Source: Sphingorhabdus wooponensis
GTDB taxonomy: Bacteria > Pseudomonadota > Alphaproteobacteria > Sphingomonadales > Sphingomonadaceae
Assembly (NCBI RefSeq): GCF_003933235.1
Contig: NZ_RWJI01000001.1
Span: 564,001 to 628,000, forward strand
Length of the DNA: 64,000 bases
Reading direction: 5' to 3'
Shown: positions 16,823-26,701 of the stretch, piece after piece
Layout: every line of letters begins with the position of its first letter
How positions within the stretch are numbered: position 1 is the first letter of the stretch
Position numbers and translations under genes: made by a program
Notes under the pieces: generated by a model
Database searches by the model: none
Told to the model about the DNA's origin: nothing
What the model saw: the letters and a program-made list of their open reading frames with translations, nothing else

Positions 16823-18058
16823 ATGCATTATGAAATTCTTATTGTTGGTGGCGGCCATGGCGGCGCCCAAGCCGCGATTGCGTTACGGCAGGCCAAATAT
16901 GAAGGTAGCATTGGCGTGGTGAACGCTGAGCCGGAATATCCCTATGAGCGCCCGCCTTTGTCGAAAGACTATTTTGCGGGCGATAAAGCGTTTGAACGTA
17001 TCATGATCCGGCCGGCTGCTTTTTGGGCCGAGCGCAGCATCGAGATGATGCTGGGAAAGCGCGTCGAGGCTGTCGATCCGTCTGCCCACAAGGTGACACT
17101 GTCTGACGGAGCGGCCATCTCCTATGGCAAGATGATTTGGGCGACCGGCGGCAGGCCACGGCCATTGCCTGTTGCGGGCGGCAATTTGCCTGGGATGCAC
17201 GTGGTACGGACGCGTGCTGACGTTGATGCTATGCTGGACGGTCTCGATGATGTTGCCGATATTGTCATTGTAGGCGGTGGATATATTGGGCTTGAGGCCG
17301 CTGCTGTGCTCCGAAAAATGGGCAAGAATGTTACCGTGCTGGAGGCGATGGACCGCGTTTTGGCGCGGGTTGCTGGCGAGCCTTTATCGCGCTTTTACGA
17401 GGCGGAGCATCGCGCCCATGGCGTCGATGTACGCTTGGGCGTCGAAATTAGCGGCATACAGGGCGAAGATTTCGTAACCGGTGTATGTTTGGCCGACGGC
17501 GAAGTGATTCCCGCCCAAATGGTCATTGTCGGCATCGGTATCATCCCCGCTGTTGCACCATTGCTAACTGCCGGTGCCGCTGGTGGAGCTGGGGTTGATG
17601 TTGATGCCTATTGTCGGACGTCCTTGCCGGATATCTATGCCATTGGCGACTGCGCGGCCCATGCTAATGATTTTGCAGGCGGCAACGTCATGCGTGTTGA
17701 ATCGGTCCAGAACGCCAATGATATGGCAAATGCCGTAGCCAAAAGCCTTACGGGTGAGCTGACGGCATATCATGCCGTGCCATGGTTCTGGTCCAACCAA
17801 TATGATTTGCGCCTACAAACGGTGGGTATCAGCGCGGGTTATCATACCATGGTGTTGCGTGGCGACACGGCCGCTCGCAGCTTTTCGGTGGTGTATCTGA
17901 AGGCTGGCAAGGTCATAGCGCTCGATTGTGTTAACGCGACTAAGGATTATGTCCAAGGCCGCGTGTTCGTGACCGAAGGATTGTCGCCGACCGCTGAACA
18001 ATTGGTTGATGCCAATGTACCATTGAAGGAACTTGCTGCAGTTTTGATGGCCAACTGA
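16823..18058 (+). CDS. FAD-dependent ferredoxin reductase (rhodocoxin/putidaredoxin reductase type)
   Basis: A 411-residue two-Rossmann flavoprotein. The FAD-binding [10 protein letters not shown] is at the N-terminus (residues 9-18), the [11 protein letters not shown] segment follows near 39-49, the NAD-binding [18 protein letters not shown] is at about 151-168, and the second FAD contact YAIGDCAAH near 272-280. A C-terminal reductase domain with [15 protein letters not shown] completes the type found with [2Fe-2S] ferredoxins and P450s. No P450 or [2Fe-2S] ferredoxin gene is adjacent, so its partner is unknown. It diverges from isovaleryl-CoA dehydrogenase. Confidence 0.9.
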   Translation: MHYEILIVGGGHGGAQAAIALRQAKYEGSIGVVNAEPEYPYERPPLSKDYFAGDKAFERIMIRPAAFWAERSIEMMLGKRVEAVDPSAHKVTLSDGAAISYGKMIWATGGRPRPLPVAGGNLPGMHVVRTRADVDAMLDGLDDVADIVIVGGGYIGLEAAAVLRKMGKNVTVLEAMDRVLARVAGEPLSRFYEAEHRAHGVDVRLGVEISGIQGEDFVTGVCLADGEVIPAQMVIVGIGIIPAVAPLLTAGAAGGAGVDVDAYCRTSLPDIYAIGDCAAHANDFAGGNVMRVESVQNANDMANAVAKSLTGELTAYHAVPWFWSNQYDLRLQTVGISAGYHTMVLRGDTAARSFSVVYLKAGKVIALDCVNATKDYVQGRVFVTEGLSPTAEQLVDANVPLKELAAVLMAN

Positions 18059-18065
18059 TGTAACT

Positions 18066-20846
18066 TTGCCCCCAGTCCGTTCCGCCCTAACGGCCATTTT
18101 AGGCCCAACCAATACTGGCAAGACGCACCTTGCCGTGGAGCGGATGTGCGCACATTCCAGCGGGATGATCGGCTTTCCGCTCCGCTTGCTGGCGCGAGAA
18201 ATTTACGACCGTGTTGTTGCCCTAAAGGGCGTGCAGAATGTTGCTTTGATTACGGGTGAGGAGCGGATTGAACCGCCGCAAGCCCGCTGGTATTGCTGCA
18301 CCGTTGAAAGCATGCCCATTCAGAAGGACTTTGCTTTCGTCGCCATAGACGAAGCGCAATTGGGGGCAGATCCCGAACGCGGGCATATTTTTACCGACCG
18401 AATATTGCACGCGCGTGGGCGTGAGGAAACGATGATCTTGGGCTCGGAAAGCCTCCGCCCGATTATTCGCGCATTGCTGCCCGATGCTGAAATCATATCC
18501 CGCCCGCGATTTTCGACGTTGAGCTATGCCGGTGCGAAGAAGCTGTCGCGTTTACCCAAACGGTCAGCGATCGTCGCTTTTTCAATTGAGCAAGTATATG
18601 CCGTGGCGGAGACTTTGCGGCGGATGCGCGGGGGCGCTGCGGTTGTGATGGGGGCACTGTCCCCACGGACGCGTAATGCGCAGGTCGCTATGTTCCAATC
18701 GGGCGAGGTGGACTATCTCGTTGCAACTGACGCTATTGGCATGGGGTTGAACCTTGATGTCGCACACGTCGCATTTGTCAGCCTGTCCAAATTCGATGGC
18801 TCACGCCGCCGACGCCTGACCGTTGCCGAAATGGCCCAAATTGCGGGCCGCGCTGGTCGGCATCAGCGTGATGGCAGTTTTGGAACGTTGGCAGGCGAGG
18901 GCAGTGAATTCACGCCGGAAGAAGTTTTGGCAATCGAAGGGCACAGCTTCCCGCGTCTGGACTGGCTATATTGGCGTGAAGCCAAGCCGCGATTTAATGA
19001 CATAGCGACTTTGATCGCGGATTTGGAGAAGAAGCCGCATCGGTCTGGATTATTGCCAGCGCCGAAGGCAATAGATTTGCTGGTGCTCAAGCGTTTGGCC
19101 GAAATGCCAGATGTGAAGGCTCTAATCCGCCATCAAGTAGACGTGGCACGGCTTTGGGAGGTCGCGAGCCTGCCCGACTTCCGCCAAATGGGTGAGGAAC
19201 ATCACAGCCGCTTCGTTGCGTCGCTGTGGCAGTATCTCGGTCAAAATAAACGTGTCATCCCGCAAGGCGTGTATGCCAGTGAACTTGCGCGGCTGGATAA
19301 CATCCAAGGCGATGTTGATACGCTCTCGGCTCGAATCGCGGCGGTGCGGACATGGACGTATATTGCCCATCGGAGCGATTGGCTGACAAACCCTCCTGCC
19401 ATGGCGGAGCGCGCACGCGCGCTGGAGGAAAAATTATCGGACGCCTTGCACGATGCCTTGCGTCAGCGATTTGTCGATAAACGCACATCGATGCTATTGC
19501 GGAAAAACGCCAAGGACGTGGGGTTATTACCGGTGGAGATTCAAGCCGACACTCATGTTCTGGTCGATGGAGAAGACATTGGCACTTTACAGGGCTTCGC
19601 GTTTCGGGTTGACCCGGCGGCGAAAGCAAGTGACCGTAAACTGTTATTGGCTGCCGCCGAACGGCATTTGGCAGCATATTTGAGACAAAAGGCAAAGGAC
19701 GTAAGCATGGCAGAGGACAGCGAATTCTCGCTCGCAGCCGATGGAGAGGGCAAGCCCGCCATTTTCTGGCAGGGCGAAATACTGGGTGCGCTGACCAAGG
19801 GACGGACACTGCTCCAACCTACATTTTCGCCGGTAAAGGCGGTCGCTGGGCTTGAAGGTGACGCGTTGCGCGAAATTACAACCCGCGCAGAAAGCTGGAT
19901 TGCGGGGCAATTGGCAAAGGCAATGGGCGGCATAATCGGGCTTTTGGACCTCGCGCAGCAAGCCGATGTCGACGGCAATGTCCGCGCGCTTGCAGTCCGT
20001 TTGGCTGACGAAGGCGGCATTGCGGGCCGCCATTATTTGGCCGATGCGATTGCGGCGCTTCCTAAGGAAGCGCGCGGCGCGGCACGAAAGGGCGGCATCG
20101 TTTTTGGCGCACTTGATATCTATCACCATGCCGCGCTGAAGCCAGCGGCGGCCAAATGGCGGGCCGCTTTGTTTGCAGCCCGCGACAACCGCGCGATGCC
20201 TGAACTTCCGCCCGAAAGCGCTGTGCATTTGAAGGCGTGGATTTTTGCTAGTGCGTCCGAAGCCCGCAACGCAGGCTATCGCCGGATCGGCGACGAATAT
20301 GTCCGCATTGACTTGGCCGAGCGCGTTATCAAAAAAGCGCATGAAGCGCGCGGGCAGGGGAATCTGTTCGGTATGGACATGGCGTTCGCCACCTCGCTGG
20401 GTATCAGCGAAAACGGATTGAAGGCGCTGATGCGTGATGCAGGGTTCCGCCCAGCGGAGAAGGCGCCAGAACCTCAGGCGGAGGTAGTCGCTGAAACCGT
20501 TTCCGAGGCAGTTGAGATTGTCGCAGCAGAATCCGTTCCAGCACCCGAAGCTGAGGTCGAAGAAGGCACAGCAACTGCCGAAGTCGCAAAAAGCGCCCCA
20601 GAGGAAGCTGCGCCGCCAGTTATCGAGTTGCAAGCTGTCACTTTGACGCATTGGCGTTGGGTTGGCTTGCCAAAGCCCCGCCCGCCCGAGCAGCGTCCGC
20701 AACGCGCCAAGCCGCAATCGCAGGCAGCCCGCGCAACAAGTAAGCCAAGGCCCAAAAATGAACGGGAGCCGCTTGTTACCACGCAAACTGCCCAACCATC
20801 ATCCCTGGCTTTGCAATTGGCAGCGCTTAAGGGGCTAAAACTCTAA
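18066..20846 (+). CDS. SUV3-like superfamily 2 RNA helicase
   Basis: A 926-residue helicase of the mitochondrial SUV3-like type common in alphaproteobacteria. Motif I is LGPTNTGKTHLAVERM near residues 12-27, motif II is IDEAQ, motif III-like LGSE, and motif VI is QIAGRAGRHQRDG. A long central C-terminal region follows, and the last 150 residues are Ala/Glu/Pro-rich and then basic, likely disordered. Only a TTG at 18066 opens the frame upstream of motif I, eight bases after the ferredoxin reductase stop. It ends where the S4 gene starts, and the S4-FdxA genes follow, a conserved alphaproteobacterial neighbourhood. SUV3 relatives unwind RNA for degradation. Confidence 0.9.
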   Translation: MPPVRSALTAILGPTNTGKTHLAVERMCAHSSGMIGFPLRLLAREIYDRVVALKGVQNVALITGEERIEPPQARWYCCTVESMPIQKDFAFVAIDEAQLGADPERGHIFTDRILHARGREETMILGSESLRPIIRALLPDAEIISRPRFSTLSYAGAKKLSRLPKRSAIVAFSIEQVYAVAETLRRMRGGAAVVMGALSPRTRNAQVAMFQSGEVDYLVATDAIGMGLNLDVAHVAFVSLSKFDGSRRRRLTVAEMAQIAGRAGRHQRDGSFGTLAGEGSEFTPEEVLAIEGHSFPRLDWLYWREAKPRFNDIATLIADLEKKPHRSGLLPAPKAIDLLVLKRLAEMPDVKALIRHQVDVARLWEVASLPDFRQMGEEHHSRFVASLWQYLGQNKRVIPQGVYASELARLDNIQGDVDTLSARIAAVRTWTYIAHRSDWLTNPPAMAERARALEEKLSDALHDALRQRFVDKRTSMLLRKNAKDVGLLPVEIQADTHVLVDGEDIGTLQGFAFRVDPAAKASDRKLLLAAAERHLAAYLRQKAKDVSMAEDSEFSLAADGEGKPAIFWQGEILGALTKGRTLLQPTFSPVKAVAGLEGDALREITTRAESWIAGQLAKAMGGIIGLLDLAQQADVDGNVRALAVRLADEGGIAGRHYLADAIAALPKEARGAARKGGIVFGALDIYHHAALKPAAAKWRAALFAARDNRAMPELPPESAVHLKAWIFASASEARNAGYRRIGDEYVRIDLAERVIKKAHEARGQGNLFGMDMAFATSLGISENGLKALMRDAGFRPAEKAPEPQAEVVAETVSEAVEIVAAESVPAPEAEVEEGTATAEVAKSAPEEAAPPVIELQAVTLTHWRWVGLPKPRPPEQRPQRAKPQSQAARATSKPRPKNEREPLVTTQTAQPSSLALQLAALKGLKL

Positions 20847-21110
20847 TTGGCTGGGGCTCAGTTGCGGATCGACAAGCTTCTGTTCTTTCTAAGATTTGCC
20901 AAGAGCCGCACGCTTGCCCAATACTGGGCGGAGGCCGGACATATCCGCGTCAATGGCCGTCGTGTAGAAAAGGCTAGCTTGTCCATCTCAACGGGCGATG
21001 TGATCACCTTGCCAATCGGTGAAGCCTTTGTGATGTTCAAACTGATATCGATACCAACACGGCGTGGACCCGCGAATGAAGCGAAGCTTTGCTATCAGCT
21101 TATGGACTAA
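20847..21110 (+). CDS. S4-domain RNA-binding protein (Hsp15-like)
   Basis: An 87-residue S4-domain protein. The motif LRIDKLLFFLRFAKSRTLA then GHIRVNGRRVEKASLSISTGD is the whole S4 fold, used for binding structured RNA such as rRNA. Hsp15-like proteins act on stalled or heat-damaged 50S subunits; that role is by homology only. The start is TTG at 20847, immediately after the helicase TAA, with another TTG five codons on (20862); no ATG is available, so expression is probably coupled to the helicase. Confidence 0.85.
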   Translation: MAGAQLRIDKLLFFLRFAKSRTLAQYWAEAGHIRVNGRRVEKASLSISTGDVITLPIGEAFVMFKLISIPTRRGPANEAKLCYQLMD

Positions 21111-21176
21111 AATATGACAGGCAGTTGCATTCCGCCGTTGACTTCTCCCCGCGCCTCGCAATAGGCAGCAAAGGGA

Positions 21177-21194
21177 AGCGGCTAATCTGCCGCT
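21177..21194 (+). promoter_or_regulatory. Stem-loop in the fdxA leader
   Basis: AGCGGC-TAATCT-GCCGCT is a perfect six-pair inverted repeat ending seven bases before the GGAG ribosome binding site of fdxA. A TTGACT box at 21138-21143 upstream could be a -35 element, with only a weak -10 (around 21160). The repeat may be an operator or a structure separating fdxA from the upstream transcript. Confidence 0.35.
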
Positions 21195-21215
21195 ACGTTT
21201 TGGAGATTTTCGCAA

Positions 21216-21554
21216 GTGACTTATGTCGTTACCGATGCCTGCATCCGCTGCAAATATATGGACTGTGTTGAAGTATGTCCGGTGGATTGCTTTTATGAAG
21301 GCGACAATATGCTCGTCATCAATCCGAATGAATGCATCGATTGCGGCGTCTGCGAGCCTGAATGTCCTGCCGAAGCGATTTTGCCAGACACCGAAAACGG
21401 TCTTGAGAAATGGCTTGAATTGAACGCGACTTATAGCGCGGAATGGCCGAATATCACATCAAGCCGTGAACCACCTGCAGATGCGGATGAGTTTAAGGGC
21501 GTGGAAGATAAGTTCGACAAATATTTCAGTCCTGATCCCGGCGAGGGCGATTAA
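21216..21554 (+). CDS. fdxA: Seven-iron ferredoxin FdxA
   Basis: A 112-residue ferredoxin with one [3Fe-4S] and one [4Fe-4S] cluster. The first cysteine group [21 protein letters not shown] and the second [16 protein letters not shown] are complete, and the 112-residue length with an extended acidic C-terminus is normal for FdxA. The start is GTG at 21216, with GGAG 10 bases upstream; no ATG fits the expected MTYVVTDAC start. It acts as a low-potential electron carrier in the cytoplasm. Its end overlaps the convergent old yellow enzyme gene by four bases. The carD gene often found next in related genomes is not here. Confidence 0.95.
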   Translation: MTYVVTDACIRCKYMDCVEVCPVDCFYEGDNMLVINPNECIDCGVCEPECPAEAILPDTENGLEKWLELNATYSAEWPNITSSREPPADADEFKGVEDKFDKYFSPDPGEGD

Positions 21555-22843
21555 GCTCTCGCGGTGCGGGACGCCTTCAACCAATCTTTCTGATAGGATT
21601 CCACTTCACGCAAGGCGGCAAAAACCGTCATGTCTGGTGCTGTGCGACCTGTACGGCCGAGGGCATAAATTTGGCTGTAAAACCAATATTGCGTCGCAAA
21701 TCCCTCAACACTGCGCACCATCTTGATCTTGCGTAAGCTAGATAGCCATTCAGGCAGCAGCTTCAATTGGTTTTCGACCTTGGGTAACATTGCCATACCA
21801 CCGAGCAGCCTCTTTGGTGCTTCGGGCATGACGCATAATGGACGGGCAAGGCCGATGACATCAGCGCCGCCGTTGCGTAACGCTTGCTCCATCGCCGATG
21901 CGCTGCGGAAGCCGCCGGTCACCATCAACGGTATTTTTAACTCAGCCTTCATCGCTTGGGCGAAATCAACAAAATAAGCTTCGCGGGAGAGCGTGGTGTC
22001 TGCCACGTTCTGGGCTTCCTCCTCTTCCATGCCTTCTAAGCCCAGCAGCTTGGGTTGCTCATACGTGCCGCCCGAAATTTCGATGAGGTCTACACCTGCA
22101 TCCTGCAACCACCGGGCTACTTGCAGACTGTCTTCAAAGGCAAAGCCACCGCGTTGGAAATCGGCACTGTTCAATTTTACCGAAATGGGGAATTCCGGCC
22201 CGACCAAAGTGCGCACGGTGTTTATAGTGAACATTAGGAAACGAGCGCGGTTCACAAGACTGCCGCCCCAACGGTCGGTGCGTTGGTTTGACCGTGGGCT
22301 TAAGAATTGCGATATCAAATAGCCATGCGCTGCGTGAATTTGAACGCCAGTAAATCCGCCATTTTTGCAATGTAATGCGGCCTGACCAAAGCGGCCAATG
22401 AGGTTCAGAATTTCGTCCTCGGTTAAGGCCACAGGCGTACCAAATTGCCCACCGGGTAATCCCAACTTGACGGCAGATGGTGCCTTGGGACGTGGGTTAA
22501 TCGCACGCATCGTCTGCCGTCCGGCATGGCTGATTTGCGCCCAGAAATGATTGCCGTTTCGGGTCGCTGCCTTTGTCCAAAATTGGAGGGCTGCCATCAT
22601 TTCCGCGTCGGGATGTCCGTCAAAAAATACGTTGCCGGGGCGCTCTAGATGGTCGGCATCAATATGAATATTGCCCGAAATATGGAGGCCAGCGCCGCCG
22701 TCGGACCAAATGGCGTATAGGCGCTGTAATTCAGGGGTCGGACGACCCAATGGGTCTGCAAGTCCCTCCGTCATCGCAGCCTTCGCGATGCGATTGTTCA
22801 GTACGGCCCCGCAAGGCAGCGTCAGTGTGTTGCTTAATTTCAT
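21551..22843 (-). CDS. NADH:flavin oxidoreductase, old yellow enzyme family
   Basis: A 430-residue FMN enzyme of the NADH:flavin oxidoreductase/old yellow enzyme family. Diagnostic parts are [15 protein letters not shown] at the FMN end, [11 protein letters not shown], the [25 protein letters not shown] block around the catalytic His pair and arginines, and the late [27 protein letters not shown]. These enzymes reduce activated double bonds; the natural substrate is unknown. Its start overlaps the end of the small lipoprotein gene by four bases, so it is the third gene of a lipB-lipoprotein-OYE run. Confidence 0.89.
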   Translation of the reverse strand: MKLSNTLTLPCGAVLNNRIAKAAMTEGLADPLGRPTPELQRLYAIWSDGGAGLHISGNIHIDADHLERPGNVFFDGHPDAEMMAALQFWTKAATRNGNHFWAQISHAGRQTMRAINPRPKAPSAVKLGLPGGQFGTPVALTEDEILNLIGRFGQAALHCKNGGFTGVQIHAAHGYLISQFLSPRSNQRTDRWGGSLVNRARFLMFTINTVRTLVGPEFPISVKLNSADFQRGGFAFEDSLQVARWLQDAGVDLIEISGGTYEQPKLLGLEGMEEEEAQNVADTTLSREAYFVDFAQAMKAELKIPLMVTGGFRSASAMEQALRNGGADVIGLARPLCVMPEAPKRLLGGMAMLPKVENQLKLLPEWLSSLRKIKMVRSVEGFATQYWFYSQIYALGRTGRTAPDMTVFAALREVESYQKDWLKASRTARA

Positions 22844-23124
22844 TCTTGCTCGCCGGATTCTTCGACTTTTGCCTTGTCGGTAGCCTCGGTTTTGGCTGGG
22901 GCCTCTTTGACGCTTGCGGCAGGAACCGTAATGTCGGCGTCAGCCTGAACTGGCACATCGTCAACAGCTTCGTCTGTGTTGATCATATCGTCGCTGATTG
23001 TGCCTTCTAGACTATCAAGCCTATCCATACGCGTTTCGGTGGCCCGACTATCTTCCTTTGATCCGCCGCATGCGGACAGAAGCAGCATTATGGCAAGGGC
23101 AGGCGTGAAGTTGCAAAAACGCAT
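22840..23124 (-). CDS. Small acidic lipoprotein of unknown function
   Basis: A 94-residue protein that I do not recognise. It has a signal with a lipobox (LLSAC, Cys at about residue 19) followed by about 75 residues rich in Asp, Glu, Ala, Lys and Thr with no predicted fold. It would be a short, mostly disordered lipoprotein. GAGGA lies upstream of the ATG. It is sandwiched between lipB (15 bases upstream) and the old yellow enzyme (four-base overlap), so it is cotranscribed with them. The conserved position argues for a real gene. Confidence 0.7.
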   Translation of the reverse strand: MRFCNFTPALAIMLLLSACGGSKEDSRATETRMDRLDSLEGTISDDMINTDEAVDDVPVQADADITVPAASVKEAPAKTEATDKAKVEESGEQE

Positions 23125-23139
23125 AATATCCTCGTCAGT

Positions 23140-23817
23140 CTAACTCGGCGCATCCGTACAATTTTCACCCGCTTTCGCAAGGCTGTTGAGAAAATCGGGG
23201 AAAGTGGACCTCAATGCGGCGTCAAAATCAGATAAGCTGGCGTTAATGCTTAATGCGGCGAGGCTAGTTACTGGATATTCCGATATTCCGCAGGGCACGA
23301 TTCCAGAAAAATGTTCGAGATCAGGGGAGATATTGACGGCAAAGCCATGCATCGTGACCCATTTGCGAATACGTACACCAATCGCGCCAATTTTTGCCTC
23401 TTGGCCATCGGGCGTGTCACACCAAATGCCGATGCGCCCTTCAGCGCGGCGAGCTTCGATGCCAAAATGGCCAAGCGCATTTATCACCCAGCCTTCAAGC
23501 GCATGGACGTAGCAGCGGACATCCTTCCCGTGGCGGGCAAGGTCCAATAGAACATAGCCAACGCGCTGGCCCGGTCCATGATAGGTGTATCGTCCGCCGC
23601 GCCCTGTATCATAAACTGGGAATTGCTGGCTCAGCAGTTCTGCGGGGTCCGCACTGGTGCCGCTGGTGTATAAGGGCGGGTGTTCCAGTAGCCAGATCAA
23701 CTCTTTGGCATTGTCGTCACGAATGGCGGCCTGCAACGCTTCCATACGCTCTAGTGCGTCTGGATAGGGTGTCAGACCCGTCGATATGTCCCAGTCGATA
23801 TTATGATCCAAAGTCAT
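23140..23817 (-). CDS. lipB: Octanoyl-[acyl-carrier-protein]:protein transferase LipB
   Basis: LipB, 225 residues, transfers octanoyl from ACP to lipoyl domains of the 2-oxoacid dehydrogenases and the glycine cleavage H protein, the first step of lipoate assembly. The [16 protein letters not shown] block is at about 73-88, the catalytic lysine is K142 in KIGAIGVRI and the catalytic cysteine is C176 in GIVPCGI. I set the start at 23817, six bases after an AAGGA ribosome binding site, although the frame opens at 23853. First gene of a run with a lipoprotein and an old yellow enzyme. Confidence 0.94.
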   Translation of the reverse strand: MTLDHNIDWDISTGLTPYPDALERMEALQAAIRDDNAKELIWLLEHPPLYTSGTSADPAELLSQQFPVYDTGRGGRYTYHGPGQRVGYVLLDLARHGKDVRCYVHALEGWVINALGHFGIEARRAEGRIGIWCDTPDGQEAKIGAIGVRIRKWVTMHGFAVNISPDLEHFSGIVPCGISEYPVTSLAALSINASLSDFDAALRSTFPDFLNSLAKAGENCTDAPS

Positions 23818-23896
23818 GATAGGTCCTTTAGCATGGTGCAAGCGGCTTGCCACCGTATATGTCTGCCTCTACGCCGCGCACAGCTAAGGAGAGTTT

Positions 23897-24640
23897 ATGC
23901 CAAAGAAGCTTGATTATCGCGCTGTTTGGATGGACGCGCGGGCTTTGCTTGCCGTGCATAAAGAGGCCATTGCCGCAATTGCGGGCTTTTTCATATTCAT
24001 GTCGGCATGGGTTTCGGCGTTTCTCATGCCGCCGCTGATTGTTGAAAATCTAGATGATAGAAATCAGGCCATATTAGAAATCAGTCGCTATTTCGAAGCC
24101 AACTGGCGCGTCCTTGTGCCGACGATGTTGGTAACCATATATGGTAGCCTGTCACTATATGTGCTGATGTCGGGCCGTAGCTTGGAAAAAGTTGGCGATG
24201 CTCTGAAAATCGCTGCGGCGTTATTCTTCCCTTATTTGCTTGCAAGTTTGCTCGTTGGTTGGGCCACTTTGGCGGGATTTCTTATGCTGATCATACCTGG
24301 CCTGTATCTCTCTGGCCGCTTTGCGATATTGCCTGCCGTCATCACGCAGGATGTCGGGGGAGGTGTCCGCAGTTCCGTCATCCGTTCCTGGCGCGTTACT
24401 CATAACTGCGGTTGGTCGATCCTTTTTTTGATGCTCTTCGTTGCCGTTATTTTGCGTATTTTTGCAGGTGTGGCCGATGCCGCAATCGTCGCCATTTGCC
24501 AATCCATCGCTGGCGAGGGCGGCGTCCCGATTGTCGTGTCCGCCGTCAAGGCGTTGTTTGTGGCCATAGAGGCCGTTGTGTTCATAGTGATGCTCGTCGC
24601 TGTCAACCGACAGCTTTCCGCGCAGACACCTAATCAATAA
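23897..24640 (+). CDS. Multi-pass inner-membrane protein of unknown function
   Basis: A 247-residue membrane protein with five or six hydrophobic segments, near residues 27-48, 70-92, 105-145 (two), 170-195 and 213-238. Its paired hydrophobic segments around a central GLYLSGRFAILPAVI stretch resemble the membrane region seen in GlpQ-associated and YciC-like proteins, where xxRFxxxxPxI is usual, but this is weak. AAGGAGA precedes the ATG. It diverges from lipB with a 79-base gap and its end overlaps the convergent acetyltransferase gene by 11 bases. No function can be assigned. Confidence 0.75.
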   Translation: MPKKLDYRAVWMDARALLAVHKEAIAAIAGFFIFMSAWVSAFLMPPLIVENLDDRNQAILEISRYFEANWRVLVPTMLVTIYGSLSLYVLMSGRSLEKVGDALKIAAALFFPYLLASLLVGWATLAGFLMLIIPGLYLSGRFAILPAVITQDVGGGVRSSVIRSWRVTHNCGWSILFLMLFVAVILRIFAGVADAAIVAICQSIAGEGGVPIVVSAVKALFVAIEAVVFIVMLVAVNRQLSAQTPNQ

Positions 24641-25217
24641 GCGGGATATGCGGCGCAGCATCACGCGGGATGAGACCATTCAGGCGGGGATCAGGGAAGG
24701 TTTCTAACTGCCGTTCATAGGCGATGAAACCGGACCTCTGGTAAAATGCCAGCGCATGGGGACCATCCAGCGTGCAGGTATGTACCCACATCCGCTGAAC
24801 GCCAACCTCTGCCCAGCCCATTTGTAGCGCCATCGCCATCAGCCATTTACCATGACCTTTACCTGTCAATTCTGGCACCAGGCCGAAAAAGGCAATTTCG
24901 CATTGCCCGGCCTGCCGGAAATCTAACTCCAATATCCCGACCTCAATGCCGCGCCGGTCCAGAACGGCCCAGATACGCACGGCCGGGTCGTGGATGATGT
25001 GCAACAGGTCGGTGTCATGTAGCGCAAGCCGGGAAAACCAAAGCCATGGTTCGCCAATACGACGATACAAAGTGCGATAGGTTTCTGCCGATGGGGATTG
25101 CCATCGTTCTAGCCGGAGTTCTGACGCGGGCAGTGCCCGCAAAGGCGGACGGCGCGTCATTTCCAACGATGTGACAATGGCACCTAGTTCGCCACGTGCA
25201 ATCGGGCTAAACACCAT
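24630..25217 (-). CDS. GNAT family N-acetyltransferase
   Basis: A 195-residue GNAT acetyltransferase. The acetyl-CoA pyrophosphate-binding loop is seen in LVPELTGKGHGKWLMAMAL (a Q/RxxGxG/A-like GKGHGK), preceded by a beta strand IEVGILELDF, and followed by VQRMWVHTCTLDGPHALAFYQRSGF, the usual motif B. Substrate is unknown. It lies a few bases after hemF in the same direction and may share its transcript. Confidence 0.86.
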   Translation of the reverse strand: MVFSPIARGELGAIVTSLEMTRRPPLRALPASELRLERWQSPSAETYRTLYRRIGEPWLWFSRLALHDTDLLHIIHDPAVRIWAVLDRRGIEVGILELDFRQAGQCEIAFFGLVPELTGKGHGKWLMAMALQMGWAEVGVQRMWVHTCTLDGPHALAFYQRSGFIAYERQLETFPDPRLNGLIPRDAAPHIPLID

Positions 25218-25223
25218 GTGAGC

Positions 25224-26081
25224 TTAGGCCCATACTACTTCGGGCGGCAGACTCATCAATATGGCGTCGACATTGCCGCCTGTCTTCAATCCAAAGGTTG
25301 TGCCGCGGTCATAGACCAAGTTAAACTCGGCATACAGGCCACGCCAGCGCAATTGGGCTTGTTTTTCCGCGGCACTGAAGGGGGTATTCATGCGGCGGCG
25401 GACGAGCTTTGGAAAGATGTCCAGAAAGGCATTGCCGACATCCCGGGTAAACGCGAAATTCTGATCAAACAACGCGTCGCTTGTGTTTTCGAGATGGTCG
25501 TAAAAAATCCCGCCGACACCGCGATGGACGTTGCGGTGCGGTATCCAGAAATATTCGTCCGCCCATTTACGATAACGTTCATATACATCTGGGCCATAAG
25601 GCGCGCAGGTGGCGCGAAGACGGGCATGGAAGTCGTCTGTATCTTCCGCATAGGGAATAGGCGGGTTAAGGTCTGCACCGCCGCCAAACCAGCTTTTTGT
25701 GGTGACGAGATAACGCGTATTCATATGTACCGCTGGGACATGCGGGTTGGCCATGTGCGCGACGAGGCTGATGCCCGTGGCGAAAAAACTGGGATCTTCA
25801 GCTGCACCATGAATGGTTTTGGCAAATTCGGGATTAAAGCTGCCGCCTACGGTCGACACATTCACGCCGACTTTCTCGAAAACCTTGCCCTTCATAACCC
25901 CACGGACACCGCCGCCACCGGGGGAGCCATCATGGTCGTTGCGATCCCATGGGGTATAATCAAACGACGCATCGGAACCAGCTTCGCGCTCGATCGCTTC
26001 GAACGAAGCGCAAATGCTGTCGCGGAGCGATTCGAACCATGTCCGTGCGGCCTGCTGGCGTTGATCTAATATCAGGGTCAT
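25224..26081 (-). CDS. hemF: Oxygen-dependent coproporphyrinogen III oxidase HemF
   Basis: HemF, 285 residues, catalyses oxidative decarboxylation of coproporphyrinogen III to protoporphyrinogen IX, using O2, in the cytoplasm. Strong family blocks are DGSPGGGGVRGVMKG, GVNVSTVGG, NPHVPAVHMNTRYL, FGGGADLNPPIPY and HRNVHRGVGGIFYDH, all near complete. Its start overlaps the end of trmL by four bases, so trmL-hemF are translationally coupled. The bc1 genes lie further upstream on the same strand, past tRNA-Gly and the EF-hand gene, so haem synthesis and haem use are close but not one transcript. Confidence 0.95.
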   Translation of the reverse strand: MTLILDQRQQAARTWFESLRDSICASFEAIEREAGSDASFDYTPWDRNDHDGSPGGGGVRGVMKGKVFEKVGVNVSTVGGSFNPEFAKTIHGAAEDPSFFATGISLVAHMANPHVPAVHMNTRYLVTTKSWFGGGADLNPPIPYAEDTDDFHARLRATCAPYGPDVYERYRKWADEYFWIPHRNVHRGVGGIFYDHLENTSDALFDQNFAFTRDVGNAFLDIFPKLVRRRMNTPFSAAEKQAQLRWRGLYAEFNLVYDRGTTFGLKTGGNVDAILMSLPPEVVWA

Positions 26082-26539
26082 TTCTCGCCTCTTGGGAATG
26101 AATGGGTCTGTCTAAGACCTTCTGCCAAAGCGATGCCAGCCGATACCGAAATGTTCAAGGATCGAAATCCTGTTGCCATAGGAATACAGACGCGCGCGTC
26201 GGCGCGTGCATGTACTTCGGGTGGCGCTCCTTTACTTTCTGACCCCATGAGGATGATGTCATCAGGTCGAAAGGCGAATTGTGGAAGCGGGGTAGAGGCT
26301 TTGCTGGACATTAAGACAATACGCGCGCCATCTAATGTTTCGAGAAATGCGGACCAGTCGGCATGACGTTGAATTTGGACATGGTCCATATAATCCATGC
26401 CTGAACGCTTTAACGCGCGTTCTGAAAAGGCAAAGCCGCAAGGCTCGATAATATCACATATGACGCCAAAGCAGGCCGATGTGCGCAAAACCGCGCCGAC
26501 ATTCCCTGCCATGTCCGGCTGATACAGCGCGATGCGCAT
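26078..26539 (-). CDS. trmL: tRNA (cytidine(34)-2'-O)-methyltransferase TrmL
   Basis: A 153-residue SPOUT-class methyltransferase that 2'-O-methylates the wobble base of tRNA-Leu isoacceptors. The N-terminal LYQPDMAGNVGAVLRTSACFG, IEPCGFAFSERALKRSGMDYMDHV and the knotted C-terminal ILMGSESKGAPPEVHA with VCIPMATGFRSLNISVSAGIAL are the family marks. Length is normal. AGGAG lies about six bases before the ATG. Overlaps hemF by four bases. Confidence 0.92.
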   Translation of the reverse strand: MRIALYQPDMAGNVGAVLRTSACFGVICDIIEPCGFAFSERALKRSGMDYMDHVQIQRHADWSAFLETLDGARIVLMSSKASTPLPQFAFRPDDIILMGSESKGAPPEVHARADARVCIPMATGFRSLNISVSAGIALAEGLRQTHSFPRGEK

Positions 26540-26701
26540 GTGACACTCCTAACTAAATACCTATTTTTCGGCAATTAGCGTGTATTTTAGCCGGCGTACA
26601 AACAGTTATTGTGCAAAAAAGGGGGAAACAGGCTCACATCCGGCATCTGATCGTTAATTGAACATCGCCAATATAAGCACTTGGGTGTTTTCGTGCTAAG
26701 A

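Noticed and set aside
19644-20795. Long open frame of about 380 codons opposite the end of the SUV3-like helicase
   Set aside because: Antisense shadow of a GC-rich, Ala/Glu-rich region of a confident gene. Its composition (many Arg, Cys, Gly) is typical of such shadows.
25218-26069. Long open frame of about 280 codons opposite hemF
   Set aside because: It is the exact antisense of hemF, which has strong family motifs; the opposite frame shows no recognisable domain and is explained by codon bias.
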